This document shows positions 48,615 through 60,773 of a stretch of DNA of 64,000 nucleotides, one piece after another. The stretch covers positions 33,501 through 97,500 of the forward strand of contig ADNK01002059.1 in the NCBI GenBank assembly GCA_000320545.1. Reading direction: 5' to 3'. How positions within the stretch are numbered: the stretch's first letter is position 1; the number at the start of each line of letters is the position of its first letter. The notes beneath the pieces were generated by a model, which was given only the letters and a program-made list of their open reading frames with translations, had not been told where the DNA came from and did not search any database. The stretch is from Bigelowiella natans CCMP2755 (Eukaryota > Cercozoa > Chlorarachniophyceae). The translations under genes and the position numbers were made by a program.

Positions 48615-50419
48615 CCGTTTGCGTATGAGTGTGGTTCAGTCGTTGTAGGATTGATGTCAAAGCTGTTGGATGCAGATGAATGACGACTTGCACACCGCCA
48701 TCATGCCATCATGAGGAGTGTGTCGACCGAAATTCAATGTCAGAGCGACAGAAACAGTTTGATGTCGCAGAGAACATTTCTAACCCCTTTTTTTTATGTG
48801 GAACATCATCACATGCAGCTTTGGCGACATGCGATCCCGGTCAGTGGCGGGGGATCTCCGTTCTTGCTCGTGTGTCTGTGGTTTGCACCGGTGATGAGAC
48901 CAGGCAGCCAAACGAAGGATTTTAGGATTTTCGGATCTGCAATGTGTCCAAGATTCATCCCGGATGAATCCCGTCAGGATGAATGTGTCCTCCTCCAACT
49001 TTGTGCCATCCAGCAGGGCGGGGCAATCTAGCAATGTCTCCGCAAGTGCCGGCGATGTTGTGGTTGCACATGGCGTGAAGCTTGTGCATCCAAGTGCGTG
49101 GACCACGAAGGATGAGTGTGTCCTCCTCCAACTTGTTTGTGCCATCCAGCAGGGGCAATGTCTCCGCAAAAGCCGGGGATGTTGTGGCCGGCGTGAAGCT
49201 CGTGTGTCCAACCAAGTGGACCGTGAAGGTGTGGTCCATGGGATTGTTCGCTTGGGGATTGAAGGCACGGTGTTCTTGCTTGGCAAACTCCACCAAGAAC
49301 GAGAAAGCCGTGGTGAAAGGATTTCGGGGTGAAGGTGACTGAGAGAAGTTTGGTCCCAAAGTTGGCACAGGTCAGGCACAAAAGACAACGAAAGTTGGAA
49401 TGGAGGAATGGCTTGAGTGCCATTCTTGGCATTCTTGATTCCTTTTGGTTTCACCAGTTGGTCCTCACGTCCTCACTGAAGTTGGTTCGATGCTTTGGAA
49501 CTTTGTCAGCATTCCATCGCAGCACTCTTTCTCTCTTTCTTTCTTTCTTTTTCACTCTCGTTCAGAACTGGAGGAGCAGCCTCAAAACCCAGGTCTGGAG
49601 GTGCTGGTGTGCCGGCATCAGGCGCTTGAGGAGGCCATGGACGAGTCAGCGTGTCCCATGCGATCCTTCTCCAACGGAATCAATTTGTCATCATTCACTT
49701 GTCACTCACGGCAAATCAGAAACTGACGTTCACGAAAACTTCTTGGTCAGAGTTGACTGGAGTTCCATTGCCACCTGCTGGCCTGGCTAGCTGGCCGCGT
49801 TCCCAGCCGCTTGAGGTGCGTCCAGTTCTGGAGTTGCTCTGGTTCTGGCTGCTCTTGCGCGCACCTTTCTGGAATGATGATGGCTGATGGCGATGAACGT
49901 AATTCAATCAACAGTTTCTAGTTCGTTTGATCCATCTCAGCGATGATGAATTTTTGGCACGCACTGGTCAGCAGCTGCGCGGCGATTGTGAACGTTGGCG
50001 CAACGTGGGCTCTCCAGCTCCAGACGCTTCTGCTTTGCAGTCAGTCGCATGCACAAGTGGTGTGGCAGACGTGCACGTCTAGACGTGCCATCTGGCCATG
50101 CCAGCATGCTGGCATGGCCATGCTGGCATGGCCACCGGCACGTGTGCATTGCGCACTGTGGACACGGTGTACACGTTGTGCTGGACAGTGCGTGTGCACC
50201 TTGTCTGTTGCAGTGTGCACGTTGCACATGTCACACGTGCAGTGCACACATTGTCCATTCTGGCATTGTGCGCATGTTCAGACATGCTGTGGCGTGCACC
50301 AGCTGTTCATTGAATTGTGCAACTCAATCTGTATCGTCACTTGTGATGATCATTGTTGCGATTGACAATTGCATTGGTCCGACAACGTGGTTGTTTCTTT
50401 CTTGTGCATGAAACATTGT
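48615..50419. other. Repeat island with diverged tandem duplication
   Basis: No intact gene recognised. Near 48970-49225 a unit of about 120-130 bp occurs twice, each beginning GATGA(A/G)TGTGTCCTCCTCCAACTT and including CATCCAGCAGG, ATGTCTCCGCAA and GGCGTGAAGCT. Further right a 28-bp perfect palindrome lies at 50093-50120. The first 100-200 bp probably hold the REJ-gene promoter. Confidence 0.55.
50093..50120. repeat. 28-bp perfect palindrome
   Basis: Half-site TGGCCATGCCAGCA is followed at once by its reverse complement. It shares the CATGC core with the other island palindromes. Confidence 0.9.
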
Positions 50420-53061
50420 TCAAAGCTCAACCTCCTCTGGTCCAAGCAACTGCCCACCTCCTTCACTAACGCCCGATGAATGAAGACAATTTCCATCTAT
50501 TTCAAACACGCATGGGAGCTCTGGATGAGGGTTGTCAATTCCAATCGACATTCCGTCGGGGATCCTGAATAGAATTAAATGTGGACTTCTTAACCCTATA
50601 AAATACGCAACTTCATGCATGTGATTGCTGCTTACTGTGAGCTGGACAATGATCAAAACACGCAAGCACGCATGTAAGTGCGCCCCACACATTACATATA
50701 TAGGTACATGTATCTACGTACCCTTTCAGCCAAGATGAATAACTGCGAGAATCTTCTGAGTCCATCCTCTTCTTTCTTTGACTTCTCGGGAGAACACAAG
50801 AGTCACCATCTCCACTGAAATAGCTTATGGCAAACGCCGCCCTCCCGAGGGACCATGATTTCGATGATGATGTTGACGGTATTGCCCTATTTTGACGTTT
50901 TATCTTCTTGTTAATTAACGGTACTCCAGATGCTGTGTGCAGGACCCAGCCGTGATGCCATGATGCACTGCATATTCCAATAGGCAGCTCATATGAACAA
51001 TATTGAAGTTGAAATTCTTCACATTTTGATGAGATCTTCCCTTGTTACCTTCCGAGTGGGATAGCTCCGTAGTCTTCTACCACATATCTATCGGACAGGT
51101 CCTTCACAATCAACAAATGACAAATGAATTGAGAACACGAAGATGAGGTATAGCAACTTGCATGCCACGCATCATCACCCAATTTGAACGCTGCGATTTG
51201 TCCCACCAGTGGCCGAGTGAAAAATCCCTTTAAGCATATATAGTCGGTAAGAAGCTCGAAGTCAAATTTGCGAAGATAAGTAACATATGTCATATTGAGG
51301 GAACGTTCATATAAGCGAATATTGAGCTGATTTCCACGCTGCCCAATTTCAAGAGACGATGATTTCTTCATTTTATTTCTAAATTATTCCAAATCTGGCT
51401 TTATTTGATTAGTAACCTATGCGATCCAGAAGCGAACCTCAACCCAGTAGTATCTTAAATATAGGTGCGAGTGTTGGATAAAGATGTAGCATGTTACACG
51501 CTATATCTCAAGCAGCAGCGTTTAGTAGGAGTTTGAGTTGAAGAACTTTAGTATTTCTATATAATCTGGTTAACTGCTCACTTACTCTTTTTTATTTCTG
51601 TGAGCGGAATCCAAACTGTGACGAATTTATTTGTATCAAGAGGAGCTAGGTTCAAGTCACTATGCCATTGTGTGTCGCCATCTCTACCATAAAACAACAT
51701 CATCATGTTAAAATCAGTCTTACTGCATGCTTTTACATTCTTCGACGTATATACCCTGGCCGTTTGACAAATAGAGAATCTTGGTAGATGCACACGCTCT
51801 TTGAACCAAGCAGCGATGCCGCAATTTGTGCTAGGCGGGGTGACAGCACGAGCTTCTTAATATTTCTGGAAAAACATACAACACCAGAACCCACTGTTAA
51901 GCAAATAGATTTATTGGCATCGACCAATGTTATGATCAGGTACTGTTAAGAACTACTCGTTGCTCTCCGAAGACTTCCATAAATTGAACAACTGTAGGAA
52001 TGGAACGTCGATCCTGGACAATTGTTGAGCATACAGACGAAGACGAAGATGAATAAAGAAGAATGAGAAGAACCAGGCAGAAGAAGATTTTTAGGGCAAT
52101 ATCAACGAATCTACTTCTAATTACATTTTTAAAAATTATTTACCACTACACATTACCCTTTGCTTCGAAGCAATTGTTCTCCTTCTTCTGGCGATTGAAC
52201 TCCCCTACCTATTTCAGATCCTAACTCAACCTGATCACATTTCGATCAAAATGCAAGAATCTTCAAGAAGGGATTGTGAACACCTTAGCATCTAATTGTT
52301 TTAAATGAACCTCGCAGCGGTGCTGATAAGCCTCGAGCAGTTTTTCGTCGAACCTAAGGATCGATAGCAAAAGATTTACATCTTGCGGAGTTGTTCTATC
52401 GTCATCTCCCTTCAACCGCATGATACATTTTTCTATTCTATCAGCCTCAATTACTCTTTAGCGATCTCTTCACGAATTGCAAGAATATGGTTATCCGCAA
52501 ATAGATCTCTATATGAGAAGGGAAGGAAGATGGAGAAAATGTGAATGAATAAATTACTCAGATCATGCAGATAAATCTAGTAATAGAAGGTTGTTGTTAC
52601 CTTGTTAAGATATGCCCTCTTCGTTCAAACTTTAGAATATCCTCTACGCATAGTAAATTATATGGCTTCCTCAAATGTCTAAGCCAATTGTCGTATTCAG
52701 TTTCTTTTGAACTAGTAGCAGTAGAAGCAGCAGCGGTAGTAGTAGTAGTAGTAGTAGCAAACTTTGTTGCTAGAGAGATTTGTCGGTGGAACACATGGTC
52801 AGCAATCCCCTTCCTCCGTCTTCTAATTCTTCCCCACATCACTAATTCTTTCTCTTGACTGCAAATTCTAGTAGAGTATTGCGAGCTTAAGATAATCCTC
52901 TGGAAGGAGGAGGAGGAGGAGGAGGAGGAGGAGGAGGAGGAGGAGGAGGAGGAGGAGGAGGACAGCTTCAAATGACTTCTGTAGTCGGTGGCATTGGAAA
53001 AGACCCACAGAGTAGTACACAGCATTGCGATGATCATCATGCTAAACATTTTGCCCTGCAT
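50420..53061 (-). CDS. Phytanoyl-CoA dioxygenase (PhyH)-like Fe(II)/2-oxoglutarate oxygenase, secretory N-terminus
   Basis: Exons: 53061-52601, 52508-52284, 52230-52157, 52013-51957, 51865-51755, 51683-51586, then an unresolved piece, 51227-51158, 51101-51049, 50967-50722, 50564-50420. The N-terminus has a hydrophobic leader (MMIIAMLCTTLWVFSNA) and a GGA-coded Ser run. The PhyH core: DILKFERRGHILTRDLF; LVLSPRLAQIAASLLG; YQDSLFVKRPG; the HxD metal motif in DTQWHSDLNLAPL; FVTVWIPLTEI; DFSLGHWWDKS; and the distal His in ASWHHGWVLHTASG, then GRAAFAISYFSGDG. Both metal-binding elements are present, so oxygenase activity is likely. The substrate is unknown; the leader suggests a lumenal or secreted site rather than peroxisomal. 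Exon 2 needs either a 17-base intron (GT at about 52453) or a single-base indel. The exon joining TEIKK to DFSL (about 51240-51370) is not settled. Confidence 0.83.
52904..52961 (+). repeat. (GGA)n microsatellite inside a coding exon
   Basis: About 19 near-perfect GGA units. Read on the minus strand they code the poly-Ser run of the PhyH-like protein. Confidence 0.9.
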
Positions 53062-54032
53062 AGTGGGAATAGTATATCAATCATGTATCGGCATATATTT
53101 TCTTTATCAGAAAAACAGTCCTGCGACAGTGTCGTCTTTCATCGGGTTTTAAATATGCCTCCCCCCTCCATAGTTTCGACCGGAATGTGTCGGCTCAACA
53201 AAGGATTAAAAAATCTAACTTTGATGGAACGACAGAGAATTTATCCTGTCTCCACAAAAAAATGAGGAGAAAGTAGTAGTGCGACTCATTGAATTATCTC
53301 TGTCGCAGGAGGGAACATCCAGGGTATTTTGTAGAAAATGACGATGACGACAAGACAAAGTTGCTGATATAATTGAATAATATACCGGTACCGTATTGTG
53401 ATTATGGGTTTGACTACAAATGCTCTACTACATGTACTACTACTACCTACCTCACCTGCGCACGTATGGCAGTGGTACTCCATTGAGAATACAATGGTAC
53501 TGCTCGGTAGCCTGTTGCTCAGAGCGCTCATCACCGTGGCAGAAATTGCTTCTGTGCTTGGGAAGGATGTTCATCGCTCGAAAAGTCTCCATTTACCCCG
53601 TCGGATTTCATTCCGCCCCTCTCATATAACACGAAGGATTGTATCTATAGGAGCGAATGGGGACGGCTCTAGTGATCATGCAGCTGTTCGAGTGGGATTT
53701 ATCGGAACAGGAACAATTACGGTTCTCCTATTCAATGAAGATGATATCAACACATTTTGAATCGTTGAGCATTCATACATTCACCGATCTTGTCTATGAG
53801 TTAAGATGCAGATCAATGCCCCACGTGATGATGATGATGATGATGACGATGATGATGATGATTTACCAAATTATTCACCAAATTAAGCCATATCAATGAC
53901 GATGATAACTATAGCGACTACCATGGTTATCAGGAAGCTGTTGTCACAGGAATGCTATCGAGCGACCATCCTCTCCATCCAGTTGTGAACCATTAACTTC
54001 ACTCATATATGTATACACATGTGTATGTACGC

Positions 54033-54033
<1 letters not shown>

Positions 54034-54118
<85 letters not shown>

Positions 54119-54123
54119 CGCGT
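54034..54123 (+). repeat. Long (GT)n-(CG)n microsatellite
   Basis: Nearly 80 bases of pure GT lead into CGCGCGCGCGCG, an alternating purine-pyrimidine tract able to form Z-DNA. It is the longest dinucleotide run in the window. Confidence 0.9.
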
Positions 54124-54402
54124 AATTTAACTTGTAAGAGAGAGGGGGGAGGGGGAGAGAGAGAATTCAGAAGGAAGTAGCAAGAAATATTTACGACATC
54201 TTAAAATCAGCATGTGACCGTATCACCTCGGAACGCTGAAAGAGCGGCACGACTTGCTGCAAAGTTTCCATCAAAGGTTATACATATACGAGCCCCAAAA
54301 TTCATATAATTATATATAAGCTAGAATTTTCATATCGAGAACGGTAATGTACATGTTTTGGTTAAAAATATATGTTACAAACGAGTGCTTCTTCGTGGGC
54401 AT

Positions 54403-54403
54403 T

Positions 54404-54457
<54 letters not shown>
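54403..54457 (+). repeat. (ATC)n microsatellite
   Basis: About 18 uninterrupted ATC units in intergenic or intronic DNA, representative of the many trinucleotide runs in this window. Confidence 0.9.
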
Positions 54458-54458
<1 letters not shown>

Positions 54459-56005
54459 GGTGACCATCGCAGCAAGCAATCAGGTTAGTTGTTATGACCG
54501 TGTTATTTATGAAACTACACTCTTGTTCGTAGAGCACGGCGATGAAGCAGCATGTCACACACCACCCATTGCCTGTTACTGCTGCGGGTGTAATAATTGT
54601 TTGTGTTATTAGGATGTTGTTGATAACTCTGACATCGTGTGCATCTCGGTAGTATGTACTACTTGTATCACTAAGAACGCAACAGAAGCATGATGCTGTC
54701 ATCGTTTTCTAATCTATGTCCTACTACCACATTGATCTAAATGAACGACAAACACACACTTTTTGTTGGAAGGTTGTTCCAAGCATAATGGACCAAGTAC
54801 TGGAGGAGATAGCTTTCCGTAAAGGTCTTCATAAGCCCATGATGGTTATCATCTATAGTAAGATTACGTTTGTCGTACATTGATTCGTTCTTTAGTCTCT
54901 CCTCTCTTATATGCTAGGTGTTGGCTTATGCACTTTCTCTTTTCAACATACAAACAGATCACCAAGTGATTAGCTTCGTTTCGACCGCATCTATCGAGGT
55001 GAGTGGGTAGATTAGCTTCGTTTCGACCGCATCTATCGAGGTGAGTGAGTAGAGATGATATACGGCAAACATCAGTAAATAGTAACATTGTTTAAAGCAG
55101 GCGCACAGCAGATCCACTCTTCAACAACAACAACTTCATACCACATATTATTGTCAGTATGGATGATGGCTAATGCGAATGCTATCGATATGTGCCAACG
55201 AATCGTAGGAACTTGAACAACATGTTGCATTCCCTGCCAAGACTGCTGTTTTCAGAGCGATACCAATGCCCCCTATTGCTAAGGTGTGGAGGTGCCTTTG
55301 TGTCTAATCCCACAATATCGATCTCCAACAACAATAACAAGAATGGTAGTATCAGTGTGTTGCTTGCTCCGATGATGACGATGCTTGTTTTGTTCGAATA
55401 GAGACGAGGCCCATTCGTGCTGCACCCTTCCCCCCAATGTACTGAAAATCAGAACGACAACAACGTCAAGCTCCTCTTCGACCCGCTAGGTAATTATATA
55501 GCAAGGAGGAGGAAGGGGGGGAGAGAAATAATGATGATAATGATATGTAAATGACAAGATACAAGACAGCCCTTATAACTATCGTCTTCACAGCACAATG
55601 AACAATCGCACATAGGTACAGTAATTGAGGTACAGCATGAAGAAGATCTCAAGGTTGGAGTGGAGAGAGGAAAAATGAAAGCGTCGTCAGAGAATTGTTA
55701 AAGATATGTATGAGGCTGCGGCAAAGATGATGATGCTACACTGATGCTTTTGTTGTTATTTACAATTGTGCTTATCATCATTCTCTTTTTGTTTGTTGTT
55801 GGCATGCATACTACCATCCATCCACAGGTACTGATGGCTACCGCATCCCTCATGGCTCCGTTCTACAACATCATGACCCAGGCGCTAGAATGGATGGTCA
55901 TACTACTACAACTACTACTACTATTACTACTACTCCTACTACTACAAGTTGTTGTTGTTGCAGAAGTAGCATTCAGCTACTGGTGATCGATATTAATGTA
56001 CACAC

Positions 56006-56424
56006 CATGGCTTTTATCTCGCCAACCTATCGTGTTGTTTATATTAAAGACTGGCCAAGGATTCAGCAGCTCTAAGGAGGGTACGAAATACATTGCCTCT
56101 CTCTTTAAGGCCTTGGCTGGTATGCAATATTCCCACTTCGCGAGAGATGAGATGATATTCTATTCATAATATATTCATGATACATTATCCAATCCATCTC
56201 TTCCGCAAAGAGCATCGTATTGATGACAGTTGCTCAATATTTGTTCGCAGAAGATGCCATGGATCTCTCTTTCTCTGGGGGTCCGAAAAGGTATAATTGT
56301 TGAAGTAATTTTCCTACATGGATGGTCATTGTAAACAACCAATCGTTGCCTGATTGGGCTCCTCCAACTTGATTCTTCCATCAGCTTTCGGGATATCACA
56401 AAGGCATCACAAACCCCTGGAGGG
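56006..56424 (-). CDS. Partial gene, possible SGNH/GSCFA-like esterase fragment
   Basis: Two exons, 56424-56184 and 56111-56006, join in phase 0 with GT-AG borders. The first reads GVCDAFVISRKLMEESSWRS ... CRKITSTIIPFRTPREREIH and has several Cys. The second reads EAMYFVPSLELLNPWPVFN then GWRDKSH. A Y-F-x-P-S-x-E block followed by D-x-x-H loosely resembles the C-terminal part of GSCFA/SGNH-type hydrolases, but this is a weak resemblance and no N-terminal catalytic motif was found. Upstream and downstream exons were not resolved, though a segment LVYTVIDPRYRLPPPFT near 56600-56650 is a candidate. Confidence 0.35.
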
Positions 56425-57368
56425 CTCAACGAGCAGGTTCATGAACATCAGCATTCATAGTTTTGATTAAGTGGTATGTTTTGGCACTGTAAGAATGTTA
56501 CATTATTTTACTCTTTGTCAGAATTTAAGGAGTCTTGACGAAAGAGGATTCTATTCGATTATGAAAAAATCTTTGAGTGAAATACTAGATCGTGTGAAAG
56601 GCGGTGGTAAACGATAACGAGGATCGATTACCGTGTAAACAAGATCTGCAATAAGTTTCAAGTCATCTACGTACAGATGGAGTGCAGTCAATAAGGCAGC
56701 TGCACGATGATGATCATGTGTTATTCTAGAACAATTTTAGGCCATGCATGTATTGGCGCGGTTATAGATACATTCCAAAAAAGTGTGTGGTTAGTTTTAT
56801 AGTTTGCATGTGTATGAAATACTACTCATAGTACATTACACATAACGGACGAGACAAATAGACACAACCTAAGAGCTGCAGCCGCTGCTTTGCATAGCTA
56901 CATTAGGTTGACTATTGAAAAGATTTAATCACTCCATTACATCCGTCTCACGACATTACGCATAGCTTCATGCATGCTATGTACGTCTAGGTTGCACAGC
57001 ATGCGCACATGCAACATCGTCATTTGCACCAGGGCTTCCTGATTGTACAAACTACATGTACTCGCAGTGCTTATGGCCTATCATAGCTCTGAAGGGCCTC
57101 TACAATACAACCATACTAATTATGCAGTAACATATGGTACATTATAATAATGCAATTATTCGCCTAAAATAGACTAGCTAGCCAGCTATTGCTCAAGAAT
57201 ACAGCAAATGCCTCTAAATACATATGCTTTAAGCATTAGACTCATCCTGGTAATCATGGGAGAACGTATGCAGATATATGATAATATGGAAACGTTCAAG
57301 TAACTACATGCACGCTTGACACTCGCCTCACAAATGTAAATCAAATTTCAACAATGCCGGTTTTGCTA
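56425..57368. other. Intergenic, no certain gene
   Basis: No supported exon apart from the tentative candidate near 56600-56650. From about 56700 the sequence is AT- and CA/TG-rich without long repeats. Confidence 0.4.
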
Positions 57369-58533
57369 TTATTCCGTTTTCCGCTTGGTCTTACTTCCGA
57401 ATAAAATTCGGAACACACTCACTAAATCGCACATGAAAAGAGTGAACCAAAAAAATAGAAAGTATGCGGCTCCAAGTATGACAAACCAATACACGTTAAG
57501 ATCGGGATACTTTGCAATTTTTGGGAAGAAAAGATCGAGTGCATGCGCCGTGGTCACAGAGCACACACTCACAACAAATCCAAGCACCCTAAACCAATGA
57601 ACCTTATCTTTCTTACCACCACTACCACTACAGATTAAATCTAGAAGCATCGTTGATTCTAAGGAGGAGGTCGCATCCTTGGCTTCCGACTCATCATTAT
57701 CATCATAAACAGCAATGGCATCATAATGCGCTCTTGATGAAAGGAATAACCCAAGGGTCATTAAAGACAGCTGGAATACTGCATACGGTAAGACGAGTAG
57801 ATCTCTCCGCAAAAGTGGGAACATGCTCGCATTTGAGATTAGTGTAGCTGTTGTTGCAAGCATTGGGTGCGAAGGAAACGTAGCAGCTATAGGAAGTAAT
57901 GGTAACAAGATAGATTTCTCGTGTACTTGGAACGAGAATAGAAAGAAGGAAAGAGCGCAGCCCATAAGTCCAAAGATGAATCGACGAGGAGTTGGACGCA
58001 GGAACATATGCAGGATCGTAGGAAAGATCGATATAACGGTCGTCATCAAAGCCAGTAAGACGGTGGCATCACGTGAAAACAAGGCTTTCCATTTAATGAT
58101 TACGTTTGTTGCGCACCAGAAGTTAGCAACTTTGTCTTCGAATAACCCTCTCGCTACAGGGAAAACCCTTTTACCAACATCAATCACCGACTCAAATCCT
58201 CCCGTCCCTTGAGTAATGAACGGAAATAAAATCAAGGCGAAGGTCCCAATCACTGTTACTCCTGCCGTTGGTAACAAACACATTCTATAGTGAATAACAT
58301 ATACATAAAGGAAGCGTTCAGATGGTAATATCCAATAATACTACCGAGAGCAGCAACATGCATGAATGAGTCTATCCAGGTCCTTTCATGCCAGATTGAG
58401 CGCCCAAGAAGGAAAGAGAAGAAACCAATGGCAAAATATAGTGACATCTGAATTTAACAAATATATATATCATCGTCTTAGGCTAATATAAGTTATTTAA
58501 CACACTACATATTTATAATATACGTATGCAACA

Positions 58534-58600
<67 letters not shown>

Positions 58601-58808
58601 GCAACCTGTTTAAAAAGAAGGGCAAGGCAGAAAGAGGAAGCTCCAGCAAGCTCAAGATAGAGATTTCCTTTGTTCCGTGTGCCTCCTCCCCCTCCTCCAA
58701 AGAGTATAAGAGCTATCGCTAGTAAGATCAATCCATGAGCTACACAATTATACTGGAAATGACCATGATCGATGAGAATGAACCTGATAACCATACAACA
58801 AACAAACA

Positions 58809-58847
<39 letters not shown>

Positions 58848-59226
58848 GTCATTTATCTTTACTCACAGACGGATATGCATATGATGCATAGATGATAGTT
58901 CTGTTTTCTTCTATGTTCGAACAAGGCGCACAAGCGGCACATACGCTGGATTGAGAAGTATGAAGAACCATGCAGCTGCCCTGATTCCCAGCAATCTCTT
59001 TGAGGATGATGACGATGGTTGTGGTGGTGTGGTGGTGGAGTGCACGGGGTAGAAGGAACATAAAAATGCATAAGCCGCCTGAGTAGTAACATGTCAGAAA
59101 TATTAGAAATGGAAAATTAAGCAGAGTGTATCACCATCACCACCACGTTTGGATGAAGGATTATGATGATGATGATGAAGAAGAAGAAGAAGATAATGAT
59201 GATGATAAAAAAGAAATGCCAAGCAA

Positions 59227-59261
<35 letters not shown>

Positions 59262-60280
59262 TAAAGGAAGATCATGACTTTTGACTATTATTTTCATTAT
59301 TATTATAATTATTATCATTATTATTATTATCATTACTGGGAAAAAGAGCAGAAGATCACAAACAAGAACTGAGTATCTCATCAACATTTTTCCAGTCGGA
59401 GTTTCATTTCCACGCGATGCATGAAGAGTGACTAATTCAGGCTCGATCTTTTGTGCCCTGACAAATAAAAGGAAAAGAGGATAATCAAGAATAAATTGCA
59501 TAACTACTTTTCATCGATGCCATTCCAAAAGTTGTATACTTTATACTTTAACCCCAGTAATAATCTCATAATATTAATGATGATGATGATGACAATTCTG
59601 GCCTAGTAAACTATGAAGTGCATCGATCTTTCAGTAAGATAAACACTAAATGTAGTGGTAGCAGTAGCAGTAGTAGTAGTAGCACTTACAGCATTCCGAA
59701 GAAGTAGCTCACATATGCTGTCAAAGGTGGATAATCAAGACCCCAGTACTGATGTTTGATAATAGTAAAGAACGATCATCGCACATATCAAGGAAAGACA
59801 CAAAGACACAAAGAAAGAAAGCAGTTGTCAAAATTACCATGAGATCATTGTCCGTGGTTTGTCGATACCAATCTTTCAGCGGCAAATTTATTGTGATCTA
59901 CATGTGGTAACATAGCGATAAGTCGAGTAAACAACATATTCGGTGATGACGTTGTCCTCCTAACCTCCATCCAATGACGTTGTGCCTCGTAGTCGCCGTA
60001 CATTGGAGGTGTACCCATTCCCGAGTGCGGATGAGCAGCTAATATTATGCGATGCCATGTAATCAGTGAATGGTCCATAATGATCTTTCCTCCTTCAAAC
60101 CAACCAACATCCGTACTTACCTACAGCTTGGCGAAGTACAATTGCGAGACTTGCAATTATTACGATCCACAAAGGGTAAGATCTTTTTGACATATATCTT
60201 GTCGAATCAGTACACACGACGACCGCTGGCTCTTTCGTCCGTCCTCCCTCCTCCTCCTCCTCCTCTCCATAGTGGGACAT
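57369..60280 (-). CDS. ALG6: ALG6-type dolichyl-P-glucose:Man9GlcNAc2-PP-dolichol alpha-1,3-glucosyltransferase, 593 aa
   Basis: Nine exons (60280-60121, 60038-59965, 59897-59838, 59748-59690, 59457-59337, 59078-58945, 58783-58606, 58447-58345, 58261-57369) join in phase to exactly 594 codons. Family signatures in order: a first membrane helix (WIVIIASLAIVL); HPHSGMGTPPMYGDYEAQRH near residue 56, with the lumenal acidic catalytic region; WYRQTTDNDLM; YWGLDYPPLTAYVSYFFG near 99; LIDHGHFQYNCVAHGL near 206; FKQMSLYFAIGFFSFLLG; the ALG6 hallmark RGLFEDKVANFWC near 334; FSFQVHEKSILLPLLP near 410. The protein ends KRKTE, a KxKxx ER-retrieval signal. It adds the first glucose to the lipid-linked oligosaccharide in the ER before N-glycosylation. 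ALG8, the closest paralog, usually lacks the HSGMGTPP form, so ALG6 is preferred. Introns carry (CA)n, (TAC)n and (ATC)n runs. Confidence 0.93.
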
Positions 60281-60580
60281 GTACTCCTTGTTGGAACCCT
60301 GTTCCGAGCGCTCCGGGTTATCATTGTGGGGATTTGGAGCAGTGCGACAAAGAGAATATCATGTCGCAATCTTTTCACAATGAGTAAAACTGTAAAATCC
60401 TGAATCGCCTCTTATATTCTCCTGCGACAATATCAGATCAATCATCTAAAGAAATAAGGGAGTCCAGGATGATCATCGTCTGACAAAAGTCTGTGAAGTC
60501 TGTACCGAAACCGACCGAAATCCTGAAATCGGCCGACACAGACCGATACCAGAGAATCTAAACAACAGTGATAATATCAC

Positions 60581-60621
<41 letters not shown>

Positions 60622-60638
60622 GCGCGCGCGCATCACGC
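60281..60638. promoter_or_regulatory. Divergent intergenic region between ALG6 and the ankyrin-hydrolase gene
   Basis: 358 bp between two oppositely directed start codons. It contains two similar short ACCGA-rich words (CTGTACCGAAACCGACCGAAATC) and a (CA)n-(CG)n tract ending 20 bp before the plus-strand ATG at 60639. Confidence 0.45.
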
Positions 60639-60733
60639 ATGAATGGGCTCAAAGAGCTCAAGAGGACCGTGTTCCTGAGCGATCTCGACTTCAAAGATGT
60701 CGTCGTCCCCAATGAAGAAGGTTACATGTGTTG

Positions 60734-60773
<40 letters not shown>

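Larger units (their letters stand above)
53062..56005. other. Microsatellite-rich region with unresolved minus-strand exon candidates
   Basis: Holds a long (GT)n/(CG)n tract (about 54034-54123), (ATC)n at about 54403-54457, and a 41-bp tandem duplication (GATTAGCTTCGTTTCGACCG...) near 54968-55050. Possible minus-strand exons are a segment reading GGMKSDGVNGDFSSDEHPSQ near 53560-53640, followed by one reading AEQ-like HCILNGVPLPYVRR near 53455-53540. I cannot join these in phase to a recognised protein. One or more genes here are likely but unresolved. Confidence 0.35.

Noticed and set aside
55192-55401. Minus-strand exon candidate reading HTLAIGGIGIALKTAVLAG near 55200-55320
   Set aside because: Two frames are open and neither joins in phase to a neighbour.
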